Translations under genes and position numbers: made by a program
Assembly: GCA_036558005.1 (NCBI GenBank)
Contig: DATBGO010000068.1
Coordinates: forward strand, 30,761 to 94,760
Length of the DNA: 64,000 bases
Reading direction: 5' to 3'
From: DATBGO01 sp036558005
GTDB lineage: Bacteria > Actinomycetota > Actinomycetes > Streptosporangiales > Streptosporangiaceae
The notes under the pieces: model-generated
Told to the model about the DNA's origin: nothing
Databases searched by the model: none
The model's input: only the letters and a program-made list of their open reading frames with translations
Shown here: positions 1 to 7,483 of the stretch, piece after piece
How the letters are laid out: each line of letters starts with the position of its first letter
Numbering within the stretch: position 1 is the stretch's first letter

Positions 1-918
1 CTGCGGCCCGGTGAGGCCGCGGTCTTCGCCGACGGCATGGACCGGCCGCTGCGGATCCGGGTCCCGTTCGGCGAGGCCGACCCGGCGATCTGGACCCGGC
101 CGGCCCGCGGGCCTGACCCGCCGGTCGCCGCCAGGCGCTCCGCGGCCTGCGGCCCGGTCTGCGGCTCAGGCCGCCCGTGCACGCTGCTGGAGATCCGCGC
201 GGCCGACCTGCTGGCCAGCCGCCCCGGCGACGCCTGGCTGCGGATCTGGGCCGAGACGCTGGTGCTGGCGTTCCTCACCGGCCGGCCGCTGCCGACCGTG
301 CCGGCCCCGCTGCGGCAGCGCTGGTCCGGGCTGGACCAGCGGCTGGCCGAGTGCCTGCTCGCCACCGCGATCGAACGGGCCCTGCAGGGCCGCGCGCTGA
401 CGCTGCGGGGCAGCTTCGACCCGGACGAGCTCGCCGCGGCCGCGGCGAGCACCGGGCTGCGGCTGCTGGGCGGCGGATCGGGCGCGGGCACCCGGCCGGG
501 CACGGACTGGGTGATCGCCCAGCTGCAATGGCTGCACGAGATCGAGCGGGCTTGCCCGTTTGGCGAAGACCCGCCCGACCCGTTCGGGCCGGCCCCGCCG
601 CTGGACTTCCCGCTGCCCGGCCTGGCCGACCGGCCCGGGCTGCGGGTCGGCCAGCGAGTCAGCGGCCTGCGCCGTCACCGGCTGTCCATGGAGCTGGCCA
701 GGAACCGGCTGCCCGCGTGGACCGCGCTGCTCGGCGAGGACGACCAGCGCGGATTCACCGAAGACCTGGCCGAGGTGGCGATCGGGGTCAGCCGCGGCGG
801 CCAGCTGCGCAAGGCTGCCGCCGAGATGGGAGTGGCCGGGTGGCTGGAGGCGGTGCTGTCCTGGCCGCGCCGGTTCATCGCCGCGAGCACGGCCGAGCTA
901 GCCGGGCCTCGGGATTAG
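1..918 (+). CDS. C-terminal part of a large protein, possibly a HerA/FtsK-like ATPase (5' end outside window)
   Basis: The reading frame is open from the first base and ends in TAG at 916-918, so the gene begins upstream of the window. The visible 305 residues have the codon bias of a real gene. They start with a short beta-rich stretch (AVFADGMDRPLRIRVPFGEA), followed by a Cys-containing segment (CGPVCGSGRPC) and a mostly helical remainder. The opening resembles the tail of large actinobacterial ATP-binding proteins that carry a HerA/FtsK-type motor, but no Walker motif lies in the visible part, so that assignment is a guess. It sits 34 bases upstream of murT on the same strand, and murT has its own promoter-like box. 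Confidence 0.6.
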   Translation: MRPGEAAVFADGMDRPLRIRVPFGEADPAIWTRPARGPDPPVAARRSAACGPVCGSGRPCTLLEIRAADLLASRPGDAWLRIWAETLVLAFLTGRPLPTVPAPLRQRWSGLDQRLAECLLATAIERALQGRALTLRGSFDPDELAAAAASTGLRLLGGGSGAGTRPGTDWVIAQLQWLHEIERACPFGEDPPDPFGPAPPLDFPLPGLADRPGLRVGQRVSGLRRHRLSMELARNRLPAWTALLGEDDQRGFTEDLAEVAIGVSRGGQLRKAAAEMGVAGWLEAVLSWPRRFIAASTAELAGPRD

Positions 919-938
919 AGCACCGGCGCGGAGCCAGA

Positions 939-944
939 TAGCAT
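939..944 (+). promoter_or_regulatory. -10 box of murT (leaderless type)
   Basis: TAGCAT lies 8 nt before the murT ATG and no good Shine-Dalgarno sequence is present. The spacing suggests transcription begins at or next to the start codon. Confidence 0.45.
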
Positions 945-952
945 CGGCGGCC

Positions 953-2188
953 ATGGGCAAGCTTCCGATGCGGGCGCGGGTCGCCACCACCATCGGCGGT
1001 GCGGCCGGCCGGATGTCGCGGCTCACCGGCCGGGGCGACGGGTCTGTGATCGGCGGGGTGCTCAGCCTGCGGGTCGAGCCTGACCTGCTCCGGCTGCTGT
1101 CGGTCGACCGCCAGGTCGTGCTGGTGTCGGCGACCAACGGCAAGACCACCACCACCCGGCTGATCACCGCCGCGCTCACCGCGCTCGGCCAGGAAGTCGC
1201 GTCCAACGCGTTCGGGGCCAACATGGCGGCCGGGCTGGCCTCAGCGCTCGGCCGCGCGCCCAACGCCCCTTTCGCGGCGCTGGAGGTCGACGAGCGGCAC
1301 CTGCCTGATGTCATCGAGGCGACCGTCCCGAAGGTGGTCGTGCTGATGAACCTCAGCCGCGACCAGATGGACCGGGCGGCGGAGATCTGGCTGGTCGCCA
1401 GGCGCTGGCGGGAGTCACTGGCGAAGGCCGGCTGCCATGTCATCGCGAACGCTGACGACCCGCTGATCACCTGGGCAGCGGGCTCGGCCCGGCGGGTCAC
1501 CTGGGTCGCCGCGGGACAGCGCTGGCAGGAGGACTCCTGGTGCTGCCCCGTCTGCGGGTCGCACCTGCGCAGGGACGAGCTCGGCTGGCGGTGCGCGGAA
1601 TGCTCGTTCGCCCGGCCGCCGGCCCGGTGGGTGCTCAACGGGACGACCGTGGTCGACGCCGGCGGCCGGGTCACCGAGCTGGCGCTTGAGCTGCCGGGCG
1701 GGGCCAACCGGTCCAACGCGGTGATGGCCCTGGCGGTAGCGGATTTCTTCGGCGCCAGCGTGGACCAGGTGCTGCCCGGCATGCGCAGGGTCAGGTCGGT
1801 GGCCGGCCGCTACACCAGGCGCGAGCGCCACGGCAAGCAACTGCGGCTGCTGCTGGCCAAGAACCCGGCCGGCTGGCTGGAAGCGTTCGACGTGCTGGAA
1901 CCGGCGCCAGGGCCGGTGCTGCTCTCGGTCAACGCGAACGGGCCGGACGGCAGGGACACCTCCTGGCTGTGGGACGTGGACTACCGGCTGCTGCGCGGGC
2001 GGCCGGTCTACGTGGCCGGCCAGCGCCGGGTCGACCTGGCTGTCAGGCTGGAAGCCGATGAGGTGATATTCGACCTGGTCAGCGGCATCGACGACGCGAT
2101 CGGCCGGGTGCGGTCGCCGGCCCTGGACGTGATCGCCAACTACACCGCGTTCCAGCAGATCCGGGCGGCACTGGGGCGGGGCGAATGA
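953..2188 (+). CDS. murT: MurT, lipid II isoglutaminyl synthase glutamine-acceptor subunit
   Basis: With GatD it amidates the alpha-carboxylate of D-Glu in the lipid II stem peptide to D-isoglutamine, using ATP. The 411-residue protein has a Mur-ligase central domain with the ATP loop TNGKTTTT at 61-68, an inserted zinc ribbon with Cys198, Cys201, Cys214 and Cys217 that is typical of MurT, and a C-terminal DUF1727 domain. The next gene, gatD, overlaps by four bases (ATGA), so the two subunits are translationally coupled. The ATG at 953 gives the usual family length and follows a TANNNT box at 939-944. Confidence 0.95.
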   Translation: MGKLPMRARVATTIGGAAGRMSRLTGRGDGSVIGGVLSLRVEPDLLRLLSVDRQVVLVSATNGKTTTTRLITAALTALGQEVASNAFGANMAAGLASALGRAPNAPFAALEVDERHLPDVIEATVPKVVVLMNLSRDQMDRAAEIWLVARRWRESLAKAGCHVIANADDPLITWAAGSARRVTWVAAGQRWQEDSWCCPVCGSHLRRDELGWRCAECSFARPPARWVLNGTTVVDAGGRVTELALELPGGANRSNAVMALAVADFFGASVDQVLPGMRRVRSVAGRYTRRERHGKQLRLLLAKNPAGWLEAFDVLEPAPGPVLLSVNANGPDGRDTSWLWDVDYRLLRGRPVYVAGQRRVDLAVRLEADEVIFDLVSGIDDAIGRVRSPALDVIANYTAFQQIRAALGRGE

Positions 2189-3084
2189 GGCCGGGGGAGA
2201 ACGGCGAGCCGGTGACACCCGATCCGGAGACCGTCATCCTGGAGCCGGTCAGGCCAGACCGCGGCGCCGGGCGCCCGCGTCCCCGGCCCGCCCGGCCCGG
2301 GAACGGGCCGGCCGGCCAGGAAGCCGGCGAGCGGGTGGCGGCCCGGCCGGCCCGGCGCGGCAGCCACCGCGGCGCCAGCAGGGTCCGGCTGGTCTGGGTC
2401 TACCCGGACCTGCTCAGCACCTACGGGGACCGGGGCAACCTGGTGGTGCTGAGCCGGCGGGCGAGCCTGCGCGGGTTCGCGGTCGAGACGGTCGAGGTGC
2501 ACGCGAACGAGGCGGTGCCCCGGCAAGGCGACATCTACCTGATCGGCGGCGGCGAGGACCTGCCGCAGATACTCGCGGCCCGGCGGCTGAGAGCCGACGG
2601 CGGACTGGCCGCGGTGGCCGAGACCGGCGCGGTGATCTTCGCCGTGTGCGCCGGCTACCAGGTGATCGGCGCGGTGTTCGGCGGTGTCGACGGGGATCCG
2701 GTGGACGGCCTGGACATCCTGGACATCCGCAGCGGCCGGGGTCAGCAGCGCGGCGTCGGCGAGATCGTCGCCGACGTCGACGCCGAGCTCGGCGTGCCCC
2801 GGCTGACCGGGTTCGAGAACCACCAGGGGGTCACCGAGATCGGGCCGGCCGCCCGGCCGCTGGCCCGGGTGGTGGCCGGCACCGGCAACGGGAACGGGAC
2901 CGAGGGCGCCTACTGCGGCCGGGTGCTCGGCACCTACCTGCACGGGCCCGCGCTGGTGCGTAATCCCGGCCTGGCCGACCTGCTGCTCGGCTGGGTCGCG
3001 GGACCGCTCAGCCCGCTGCCCGAAGCCGACGAGCACTGGGCCAGCAGGCTGCGCGCCGAGCGCTTCGCCGCGACCCGGGCCTGA
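2185..3084 (+). CDS. gatD: GatD, lipid II isoglutaminyl synthase glutaminase subunit
   Basis: A class I (DJ-1/PfpI-like) glutamine amidotransferase that supplies ammonia to MurT. Visible motifs are the nucleophile Cys155 in AVCAGYQ and the catalytic His253 in YLHGP; the core begins at RLVWVYPDLLSTYGDRGN (about residue 68). From the overlapping ATG at 2185 there is an unusual Pro/Arg-rich extension of about 66 residues before the conserved core. A GTG at 2335 would remove most of it, so the start is uncertain. The overlap with murT favours the long form for coupling, whereas family length favours the short one. Confidence 0.93.
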   Translation: MRPGENGEPVTPDPETVILEPVRPDRGAGRPRPRPARPGNGPAGQEAGERVAARPARRGSHRGASRVRLVWVYPDLLSTYGDRGNLVVLSRRASLRGFAVETVEVHANEAVPRQGDIYLIGGGEDLPQILAARRLRADGGLAAVAETGAVIFAVCAGYQVIGAVFGGVDGDPVDGLDILDIRSGRGQQRGVGEIVADVDAELGVPRLTGFENHQGVTEIGPAARPLARVVAGTGNGNGTEGAYCGRVLGTYLHGPALVRNPGLADLLLGWVAGPLSPLPEADEHWASRLRAERFAATRA

Positions 3085-3131
3085 AGGTGCGGTGTTTGTC
3101 TAAGGGGATCCTCCCCCTAGGACCCCCTGGC

Positions 3132-3176
3132 GCCCGATCGCTCGGACCGGCCTTCGGCCGGGCCTCCCGATCGGGC
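3132..3176. terminator. Bidirectional hairpin between gatD and the DsrE-like gene
   Basis: Outer arms GCCCGATCG (3132-3140) and CGATCGGGC (3168-3176) pair perfectly, and an inner CCGGCC/GGCCGG stem closes a small loop. It lies between convergent stop codons at 3084 and 3179 and has no T-tract, as is common for GC-rich actinobacterial terminators. Confidence 0.6.
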
Positions 3177-3178
3177 CG

Positions 3179-3544
3179 TCAGTAGACCAGGGCCTGGGCG
3201 TCACCGGCCAGGATCTCGGCGACGAACGTGGCAGCGCCCGCGATCCGGACCCCCGCGGTGAGGTCATCGGCGGTGATCTGGCGGCGGGCCGCGCACTGGG
3301 TGCAGACCGTGACGGTGCCGGTCTCGACGATCTTGGCGAGCAGGTCGGCGAGCGGGACCGCGTGCGGCAGCGAAATGCCGTCAGCGCCGCCAGGCAGCCC
3401 CAGCCAGGCCGCCTCGCCGGTGAGCCAGAGCGACACCTGCACCCCGCTGGCGATCGCCGTAGCCGCGACGGTCAGGGCCTGATTGCAGCGCTCCGGATCC
3501 TCCTTGCCGGCGGTTATCTTCACCACGAGTGAGCGGGATGCCAT
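3179..3544 (-). CDS. DsrE family protein
   Basis: A small (121 aa) alpha/beta protein of the DsrE/TusD type. It opens with SLVVKITAGKEDPERCNQAL, a typical first strand and helix, and carries a conserved CTQCAARR segment (CxxC) in the second half that may be redox- or sulfur-active. The ATG at 3544 was chosen because the conserved fold starts right after it; the longer open frame upstream is low-quality sequence that overlaps the opposite-strand promoter region. DsrE relatives take part in sulfur relay, but the role of this actinobacterial branch is not known to me. A nitrobindin-like gene and a Nur-like regulator follow nearby, a grouping I also recall in Streptomyces. Confidence 0.85.
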   Translation of the reverse strand: MASRSLVVKITAGKEDPERCNQALTVAATAIASGVQVSLWLTGEAAWLGLPGGADGISLPHAVPLADLLAKIVETGTVTVCTQCAARRQITADDLTAGVRIAGAATFVAEILAGDAQALVY

Positions 3545-3586
3545 GCTCGCCACCCTAACCTGGACCCGGGCCGGATTTCGCTGGCC

Positions 3587-3592
3587 TACACT
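3587..3592 (+). promoter_or_regulatory. -10 box of the small membrane gene at 3600 (leaderless type)
   Basis: TACACT is followed by 7 nt and then the ATG at 3600; no Shine-Dalgarno sequence is visible. Confidence 0.45.
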
Positions 3593-3599
3593 CCCTGAT

Positions 3600-3749
3600 A
3601 TGGGCGGCAGTGTCAGTGGCGTATTCCTGATCGGCGTATTCGCAGCGGCAGCCGCGTTGTGCGGTGTCCTGATCAACCGGTTCTACCGGGCCGGGGCGGG
3701 CCAGGCGGCCAGGCTGCGCGGCGGCAAGGCCCGGCCAGGCGGCGACTGA
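3600..3749 (+). CDS. Small single-span membrane protein, unknown function
   Basis: A 49-residue frame with one hydrophobic segment (VFLIGVFAAAAALCGVLINRFY, about residues 8-29) followed by a basic Arg/Lys/Gly-rich tail, giving a probable N-out/C-in anchor. The start is supported by a TACACT box exactly 7 nt upstream, matching the leaderless pattern of neighbouring genes. It runs divergently from the DsrE-like gene, with only 55 bases between the two starts. I do not recognise the family; the hydrophobic pattern and promoter are the only evidence that it is real. Confidence 0.5.
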   Translation: MGGSVSGVFLIGVFAAAAALCGVLINRFYRAGAGQAARLRGGKARPGGD

Positions 3750-3816
3750 GCGTCACCGGTACCGGGGACTCCGGTCACCGGGCCAGGCGGTGACCGCGGG
3801 CGGCCGCCCGGCGCTC

Positions 3817-3822
3817 TAACCT
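3817..3822 (+). promoter_or_regulatory. -10 box of the nitrobindin-like gene (leaderless type)
   Basis: TAACCT lies 7 nt before the ATG at 3830, with no ribosome binding site between. Confidence 0.5.
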
Positions 3823-3829
3823 GTGCGGT

Positions 3830-4339
3830 ATGCCCAACGAGCGTGATCTGCTGCCCCCGGCCGAGCCGCACCCGGGCCTGGCCCCGCTGGCGCGCCTGCT
3901 CGGCCGGTGGGAGGGCGCTGGCGTCGTCGGCTACCCGACGATCGAGAGCGCCAGGTTCGGCCAGGAAATCAGCTTCGGCCACAACGGCAAGCCATTCCTC
4001 AGCTATCAGAGCCGGACCTGGCTGCTGGACGAGGACGGCCGGATTGGCCGGCCGCTGGCGATGGAGTACGGGTTCTGGCGGCCGCAGCCCGACGGCCAGC
4101 TCGAGGTGGTGCTGGCGCACCCGACCGGCATCACCGAGATCTACCTCGGCACGATCACCGGCCGGAAGATCGAGATGGCCACGGACGCGGTCGTCCGCAC
4201 CGCGACTGCCAAGGAGGTGACGGCCGGGCGCAGGCTCTACGGCATGATCGGCGCCGACCTGGCCTACGCCTACGACATGGCGGCCGTGGGCCAGCCGCTG
4301 CAGTCGCACCTGTCGGCGCAGCTCAAACGGGTCAGCTAG
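3830..4339 (+). CDS. Nitrobindin-like heme-binding beta-barrel protein (FABP/THAP4 type)
   Basis: A 169-residue ten-stranded beta-barrel relative of nitrobindins, which bind ferric heme b and can isomerise peroxynitrite to nitrate. The family signature GRWEGAGVVGYPTIES (residues 25-40, the GxWxGxG motif) is intact, and His160 near the C-terminus lies where the axial heme ligand is expected. The length is normal. It is probably cytosolic, as there is no signal peptide. The gene follows a TAACCT box and converges with the G1 peptidase gene only 14 bases downstream. Heme supply genes lie in the same window, but not in the same operon. Confidence 0.88.
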   Translation: MPNERDLLPPAEPHPGLAPLARLLGRWEGAGVVGYPTIESARFGQEISFGHNGKPFLSYQSRTWLLDEDGRIGRPLAMEYGFWRPQPDGQLEVVLAHPTGITEIYLGTITGRKIEMATDAVVRTATAKEVTAGRRLYGMIGADLAYAYDMAAVGQPLQSHLSAQLKRVS

Positions 4340-4353
4340 GGGCTGGCGCCGGC

Positions 4354-5250
4354 TCAGATCCGGCCGAGCCAGTAGCTGGCGAAGCTGTCGGCGTGCACCG
4401 CCGTCGGCTGGGCGATCCGGTTGCGGGTCGCGTCCCCGTACTGCACGATCTTGCTCAGCCGCCAGTGCGCGGACCTGAGCCCGCCGCGGCGGCCGGCGCC
4501 GTCGGTGACCGCCATGCTGGCGAAGCTGACCGCGCCGTAATCGGCGAGCGGGAGCAGCGCGCCCTTGCTGCTGGCCGGGGCCTCGCTGATCACCTGGGCC
4601 GAGTTGCGCGGGCAGCGGGCGGCCGCGCAGGCCCTGGTCACCGCGAAGTGGCCGCCGCTGGTGTTGTCCCTGACGGTCAGCTGGAACTTCGCGGTCCTGC
4701 TCGCGTAGCTCACGGTCGCGGTGACCGAGTCGCCGGGCTTGATCGCCAGGCCGGTGACGATCTCCGGCTTGGGGAACAGCTCATACCACGCCCGGTACCT
4801 GGGCGTCTTGCCCGCCTTGCCCAGGCAGTCGGCCTCGATGCCGTCCTGCTCGACCGAATCGGGCCTGGCCCCGGTGAAGCCGTCGAAGCCGACCCAGCTG
4901 GCCGAGTAGGTGCCCGGGGCCACCTTGCAGTCCAGGTAGGGCACGAAGAACGTGGCCTGCACCCGGCGGAAGCTCTTGCCGCTCCTGGTCACCGCGTAAC
5001 CAGACCAGTTCACCGACCGGATGACCCGCAGCCCGCCGCGGGCGCTGGCCGCCGGGCGGTTCGCCAGCGCGCGCAGCGGGATCATCGGCTGGCCGGGCAG
5101 CACGTTCGCGGCGGTGCGGGCGGCGCTGGTGGTTAATACCCGGGCCGGCCGGGGCCCGCCCGGAGCGGGCGCCGGGGTGAACGCGCCGGCCGCGAGGGCG
5201 ACCGCGGCGGCGGCCGCGGCCGCGGCGGTCACGTGCAGGATCCTGGTCAC
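4354..5250 (-). CDS. Secreted G1 family glutamic endopeptidase (eqolisin)
   Basis: A 298-residue precursor with an Ala-rich signal peptide (VTRILHVTAAA...ALAAGAFTPA, about residues 1-27). The mature part shows the eqolisin landmarks: NWSGYAV (81-87), SASWVGFDG (116-124), the candidate catalytic Gln135 in VEQDG, AWYELFP (154-160), and the candidate catalytic Glu223 in QVISEAP, followed by LADYGAVSF. G1 peptidases are usually acid-active. The GTG at 5250 is preceded by an AGGAGGG Shine-Dalgarno sequence about 6 nt away and starts directly at the signal peptide, so I prefer it to the longer open frame. Cys108, Cys141, Cys208 and Cys213 may form disulfides. Confidence 0.88.
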   Translation of the reverse strand: MTRILHVTAAAAAAAAVALAAGAFTPAPAPGGPRPARVLTTSAARTAANVLPGQPMIPLRALANRPAASARGGLRVIRSVNWSGYAVTRSGKSFRRVQATFFVPYLDCKVAPGTYSASWVGFDGFTGARPDSVEQDGIEADCLGKAGKTPRYRAWYELFPKPEIVTGLAIKPGDSVTATVSYASRTAKFQLTVRDNTSGGHFAVTRACAAARCPRNSAQVISEAPASSKGALLPLADYGAVSFASMAVTDGAGRRGGLRSAHWRLSKIVQYGDATRNRIAQPTAVHADSFASYWLGRI

Positions 5251-5714
5251 ACCCTGTCCCTCCTGGAGGCGATCAACGCGAAGGACATTACGCCGCCCGG
5301 GCGCGCAATTCAGGTTGCCGCCCCGATTCGGGGCCAGTGCCATGCGAATTGACAGAATTGCGGGAATCGATCCGGGCTGGCATAACGGGTACTGAATTAC
5401 CCGGTCTTTTACCGGGCAATACGCACGGCCGATCCCGCCGCCCCTGAGATTGGCGCGGGCTAATTGCGGGACGCGGTTCCCTGGCACGACCGCGGGCAAA
5501 GAGAAGCCCCCGGGCGCCTCCCGCGCAGGTGCATCCCGCGACGGGGACCGGCTGGACAAGGCCGGTCAGCCCGGGGGTCCGGTGTCTGCCGTGTATTCGC
5601 CGGCTGCCGTCTTTACGGCACGCCAAACTGACGCTTTCGCGCCCTGTCAGGCAATGGCCGGTGATGCGCGCCCTGGTCAGCTCTCACTGCGGCAGGCGCG
5701 CCACGGGACGGCGG

Positions 5715-5753
5715 CTAGCGGACAGCCACCTCGCGAGTCCGACATCTATGCAT
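5715..5753 (-). CDS. Possible 12-residue leader-type ORF (MHRCRTREVAVR)
   Basis: On the minus strand ATG at 5753 opens a 12-codon frame ending in TAG at 5715. In front of it lies GAAAGGAGGTGGTCC (5760-5774 on the plus strand as its complement), which matches the full complement of the 16S rRNA 3' end at 14 of 15 positions and ends 6 nt before the ATG. This is by far the longest Shine-Dalgarno match noticed in the window. The nearest downstream gene on that strand is the G1 peptidase, about 465 bases away. Whether the peptide or only the RNA matters is unknown. Confidence 0.35.
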   Translation of the reverse strand: MHRCRTREVAVR

Positions 5754-5937
5754 GCTGTTGGACCACCTCCTTTCCCGCGTTAGCCCGAACGCTACGTCAG
5801 GAGCCCGGCCGGAGGCAAGCAGGTTATCCGCCGGGATTGCCCGGCCGCCCGCGGGCGGCCGGCGGCAGGCGGGAAGCGCGGCGGCCTGGCGGGACCGGGG
5901 CGGCTTCGTCGCGAGGGCTGGCACGGCCGGCGGTTAC

Positions 5938-5943
5938 TAGACT
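5938..5943 (+). promoter_or_regulatory. -10 box of the Nur-like gene (leaderless type)
   Basis: TAGACT is followed by 6 nt and the ATG at 5950. Confidence 0.5.
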
Positions 5944-5949
5944 CGGCTT

Positions 5950-6393
5950 ATGTCGCAGCAGACATGGGACGCGGCGCTGCGGGCCGGCGGATACCGCGTC
6001 ACCCCGCAACGCCAGCTCGTTCTCGAAGCCGTCACCAGGCTCGATCACGCGACCCCCGAGGAGATCTACGCCGAGGTCCGGCAGCGCGCCCGCGGCGTGA
6101 ACGTGTCCACCATCTACCGGACGCTGGAACTGCTGGAGCAGCTCGGGCTGGTGACCCACACCCACCTGGGTCACGGCGCTCCCCGCTACCACCTGGCCGC
6201 CGAGGCCGATCACGTGCACCTGGTCTGCAGCGAGTGCGGCCGGATCATCCAGCTGGACCCCGCGGTGGCCAGCCCGCTGATCAGCGCGCTCGATGACGGA
6301 TACGGGTTCGAGACCGACGTCGGGCACCTGACGGTGTTCGGCCGGTGCAGCCGGTGCCGCGCCGCGGACGGCCAGCCGGGTCCCAGCGCATAA
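5950..6393 (+). CDS. nur: Fur family metalloregulator, probably nickel-sensing Nur
   Basis: A 147-residue Fur-family repressor: N-terminal winged helix (TPQRQLVLEAV; recognition helix NVSTIYRTLELLEQLG at 51-66) and a C-terminal dimer/metal domain. Structural zinc ligands Cys93, Cys96, Cys133 and Cys136 are intact. His33, His70, His72, His88, His90 and His126 fall at positions I remember as metal ligands of Streptomyces Nur, which represses nickel uptake and the Fe-superoxide dismutase. Its neighbours (nitrobindin-like gene upstream, ygfZ downstream) are the same as those I recall for that gene. Zur or an iron-sensing paralogue remains possible. The gene appears leaderless, and its stop codon overlaps the next promoter. 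Confidence 0.85.
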   Translation: MSQQTWDAALRAGGYRVTPQRQLVLEAVTRLDHATPEEIYAEVRQRARGVNVSTIYRTLELLEQLGLVTHTHLGHGAPRYHLAAEADHVHLVCSECGRIIQLDPAVASPLISALDDGYGFETDVGHLTVFGRCSRCRAADGQPGPSA

Positions 6394-6396
6394 CCT
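6391..6396 (+). promoter_or_regulatory. -10 box of ygfZ overlapping the nur stop codon
   Basis: TAACCT begins on the nur TAA stop and lies 6 nt before the ATG at 6403. Confidence 0.5.
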
Positions 6397-6402
6397 GACC
6401 GT

Positions 6403-7440
6403 ATGAGCACCGACAGCCCGCTCCTGGCGCTGCCCGGCGCGGTGCCCGCTGACGGGCCCGACGCCGGGGTGGCGGCGCACTACGGCGACCCGTTCGCCGA
6501 GCAGCGCGCCCTGACCGCGGCCTGGGGCCTGACCGACCGGTCGCACCTGGAGGTGGTCCAGGTCACCGGGCCCGACCGGCTGACCTGGCTGCACAGCCTG
6601 ACCACCGCCGACGTCGAGCACCTGACGCCGGGCCAGGCGGCGCAGGCGCTGATCCTCAGCCCGAACGGCCACGTGGAGCATCACCTCACCCTGACCGACG
6701 ACGGCGCCGCGGTGTGGGCGCACGTCGAGCCGGGGACGGCCGGGGCGCTGGTCAAGTTCCTCGACTCGATGCGGTTCATGCTGCGGGTCGAGGCCGCCGA
6801 CGTCAGCGACAGCCACGCCGTCCTCACGCTCGCGGGCCCGCAGGCTCAGCCCGGCCTCGCGGGCGCGGCAGCCACCATCAGCCTCCCGTTCGGCACTGAT
6901 CTGGTCGTCGGCCGCGCGGACCTGGCCACGGTGGCGGAGCGGCTGCGCGCGGCCGGGGCCAGGCCGGCCGGGATGTGGGCACACGAGGCGCTGCGGATCG
7001 CGGCCGGCCGGTGCCGGTTCGGGCTGGACACCGACCACCGGACGATCCCGCACGAGGTGGGCTGGATCGAGACCGCGGTCAGCCTCAGCAAGGGCTGCTA
7101 CCGGGGCCAGGAGACGGTGGCCCGGGTGCACAACCTCGGTCACCCGCCGCGCCGCCTGGTCCTGCTGCACCTGGACGGGAGCGAGGACCGGCTGCCCAGC
7201 CGCGGCGACCCGGTGCAGGCCGCGGGCGCGCAGGTCGGCTTCACCGGATCAGCCGCCCGGCACTACGAGCTCGGCCCGGTGGCGCTGGCGCTGATCAAGC
7301 GGGCCGTGCCGGTGGACGCCACCTTGCAGACGGCCGGCATCGCGGCGGCGCAGCAGGTCATCGTCTCGCCGGAGGCCGGAGGCGCGGCCAAGGCGGTGCT
7401 GCGGCAGGTACGCAGCGATTTGGGCCGTCCGCACGGGTAA
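6403..7440 (+). CDS. ygfZ: YgfZ/GcvT-like folate-binding protein
   Basis: A 345-residue protein related to the glycine-cleavage T protein. YgfZ helps assemble or repair certain Fe-S enzymes in a folate-dependent way. The family signature KGCYRGQE is at 230-237 with the conserved Cys232; the N-terminal folate-binding half (LTDRSHLEVVQVTGPDRLTWLHSL... region, residues 43-66) is well kept. It directly follows the Fur-family gene with 9 bases between stop and start, but the TAACCT box suggests it can be transcribed on its own. Confidence 0.9.
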   Translation: MSTDSPLLALPGAVPADGPDAGVAAHYGDPFAEQRALTAAWGLTDRSHLEVVQVTGPDRLTWLHSLTTADVEHLTPGQAAQALILSPNGHVEHHLTLTDDGAAVWAHVEPGTAGALVKFLDSMRFMLRVEAADVSDSHAVLTLAGPQAQPGLAGAAATISLPFGTDLVVGRADLATVAERLRAAGARPAGMWAHEALRIAAGRCRFGLDTDHRTIPHEVGWIETAVSLSKGCYRGQETVARVHNLGHPPRRLVLLHLDGSEDRLPSRGDPVQAAGAQVGFTGSAARHYELGPVALALIKRAVPVDATLQTAGIAAAQQVIVSPEAGGAAKAVLRQVRSDLGRPHG

Positions 7441-7483
7441 CGTACCGGCCAGGACCAACGCCGGTTCCCTGGAGGTCTCCGCA

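Larger units (their letters stand above)
5251..5949. other. Long intergenic region between the G1 peptidase and the Nur-like gene
   Basis: About 700 bases with no protein-coding gene I can support on length and codon usage. The part nearest the peptidase (5280-5470) is AT-richer than its surroundings and probably holds its promoter. The middle holds a very short minus-strand ORF behind an extended Shine-Dalgarno sequence (see 5715-5774). The final 20 bases contain the Nur-gene promoter. A long leader RNA for the peptidase is possible but not demonstrated. Confidence 0.5.

Noticed and set aside
5251..5750. Riboswitch (ydaO-type) upstream of the secreted peptidase
   Set aside because: A long leader is plausible, but I could not find the conserved blocks of that riboswitch class in the sequence.
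5760..5774. Possible fragment of the 16S rRNA 3' end on the plus strand
   Set aside because: The match to GGATCACCTCCTTTC is 14 of 15 but stops at once on both sides; it is better explained as an extended Shine-Dalgarno sequence on the minus strand.
5450..6100. Plus-strand open frame of 216 codons across the Nur-gene start
   Set aside because: It is Arg/Pro/Ser-rich with unnatural composition, overlaps the well-supported Nur-like gene in another frame, and has no promoter or conserved motif.
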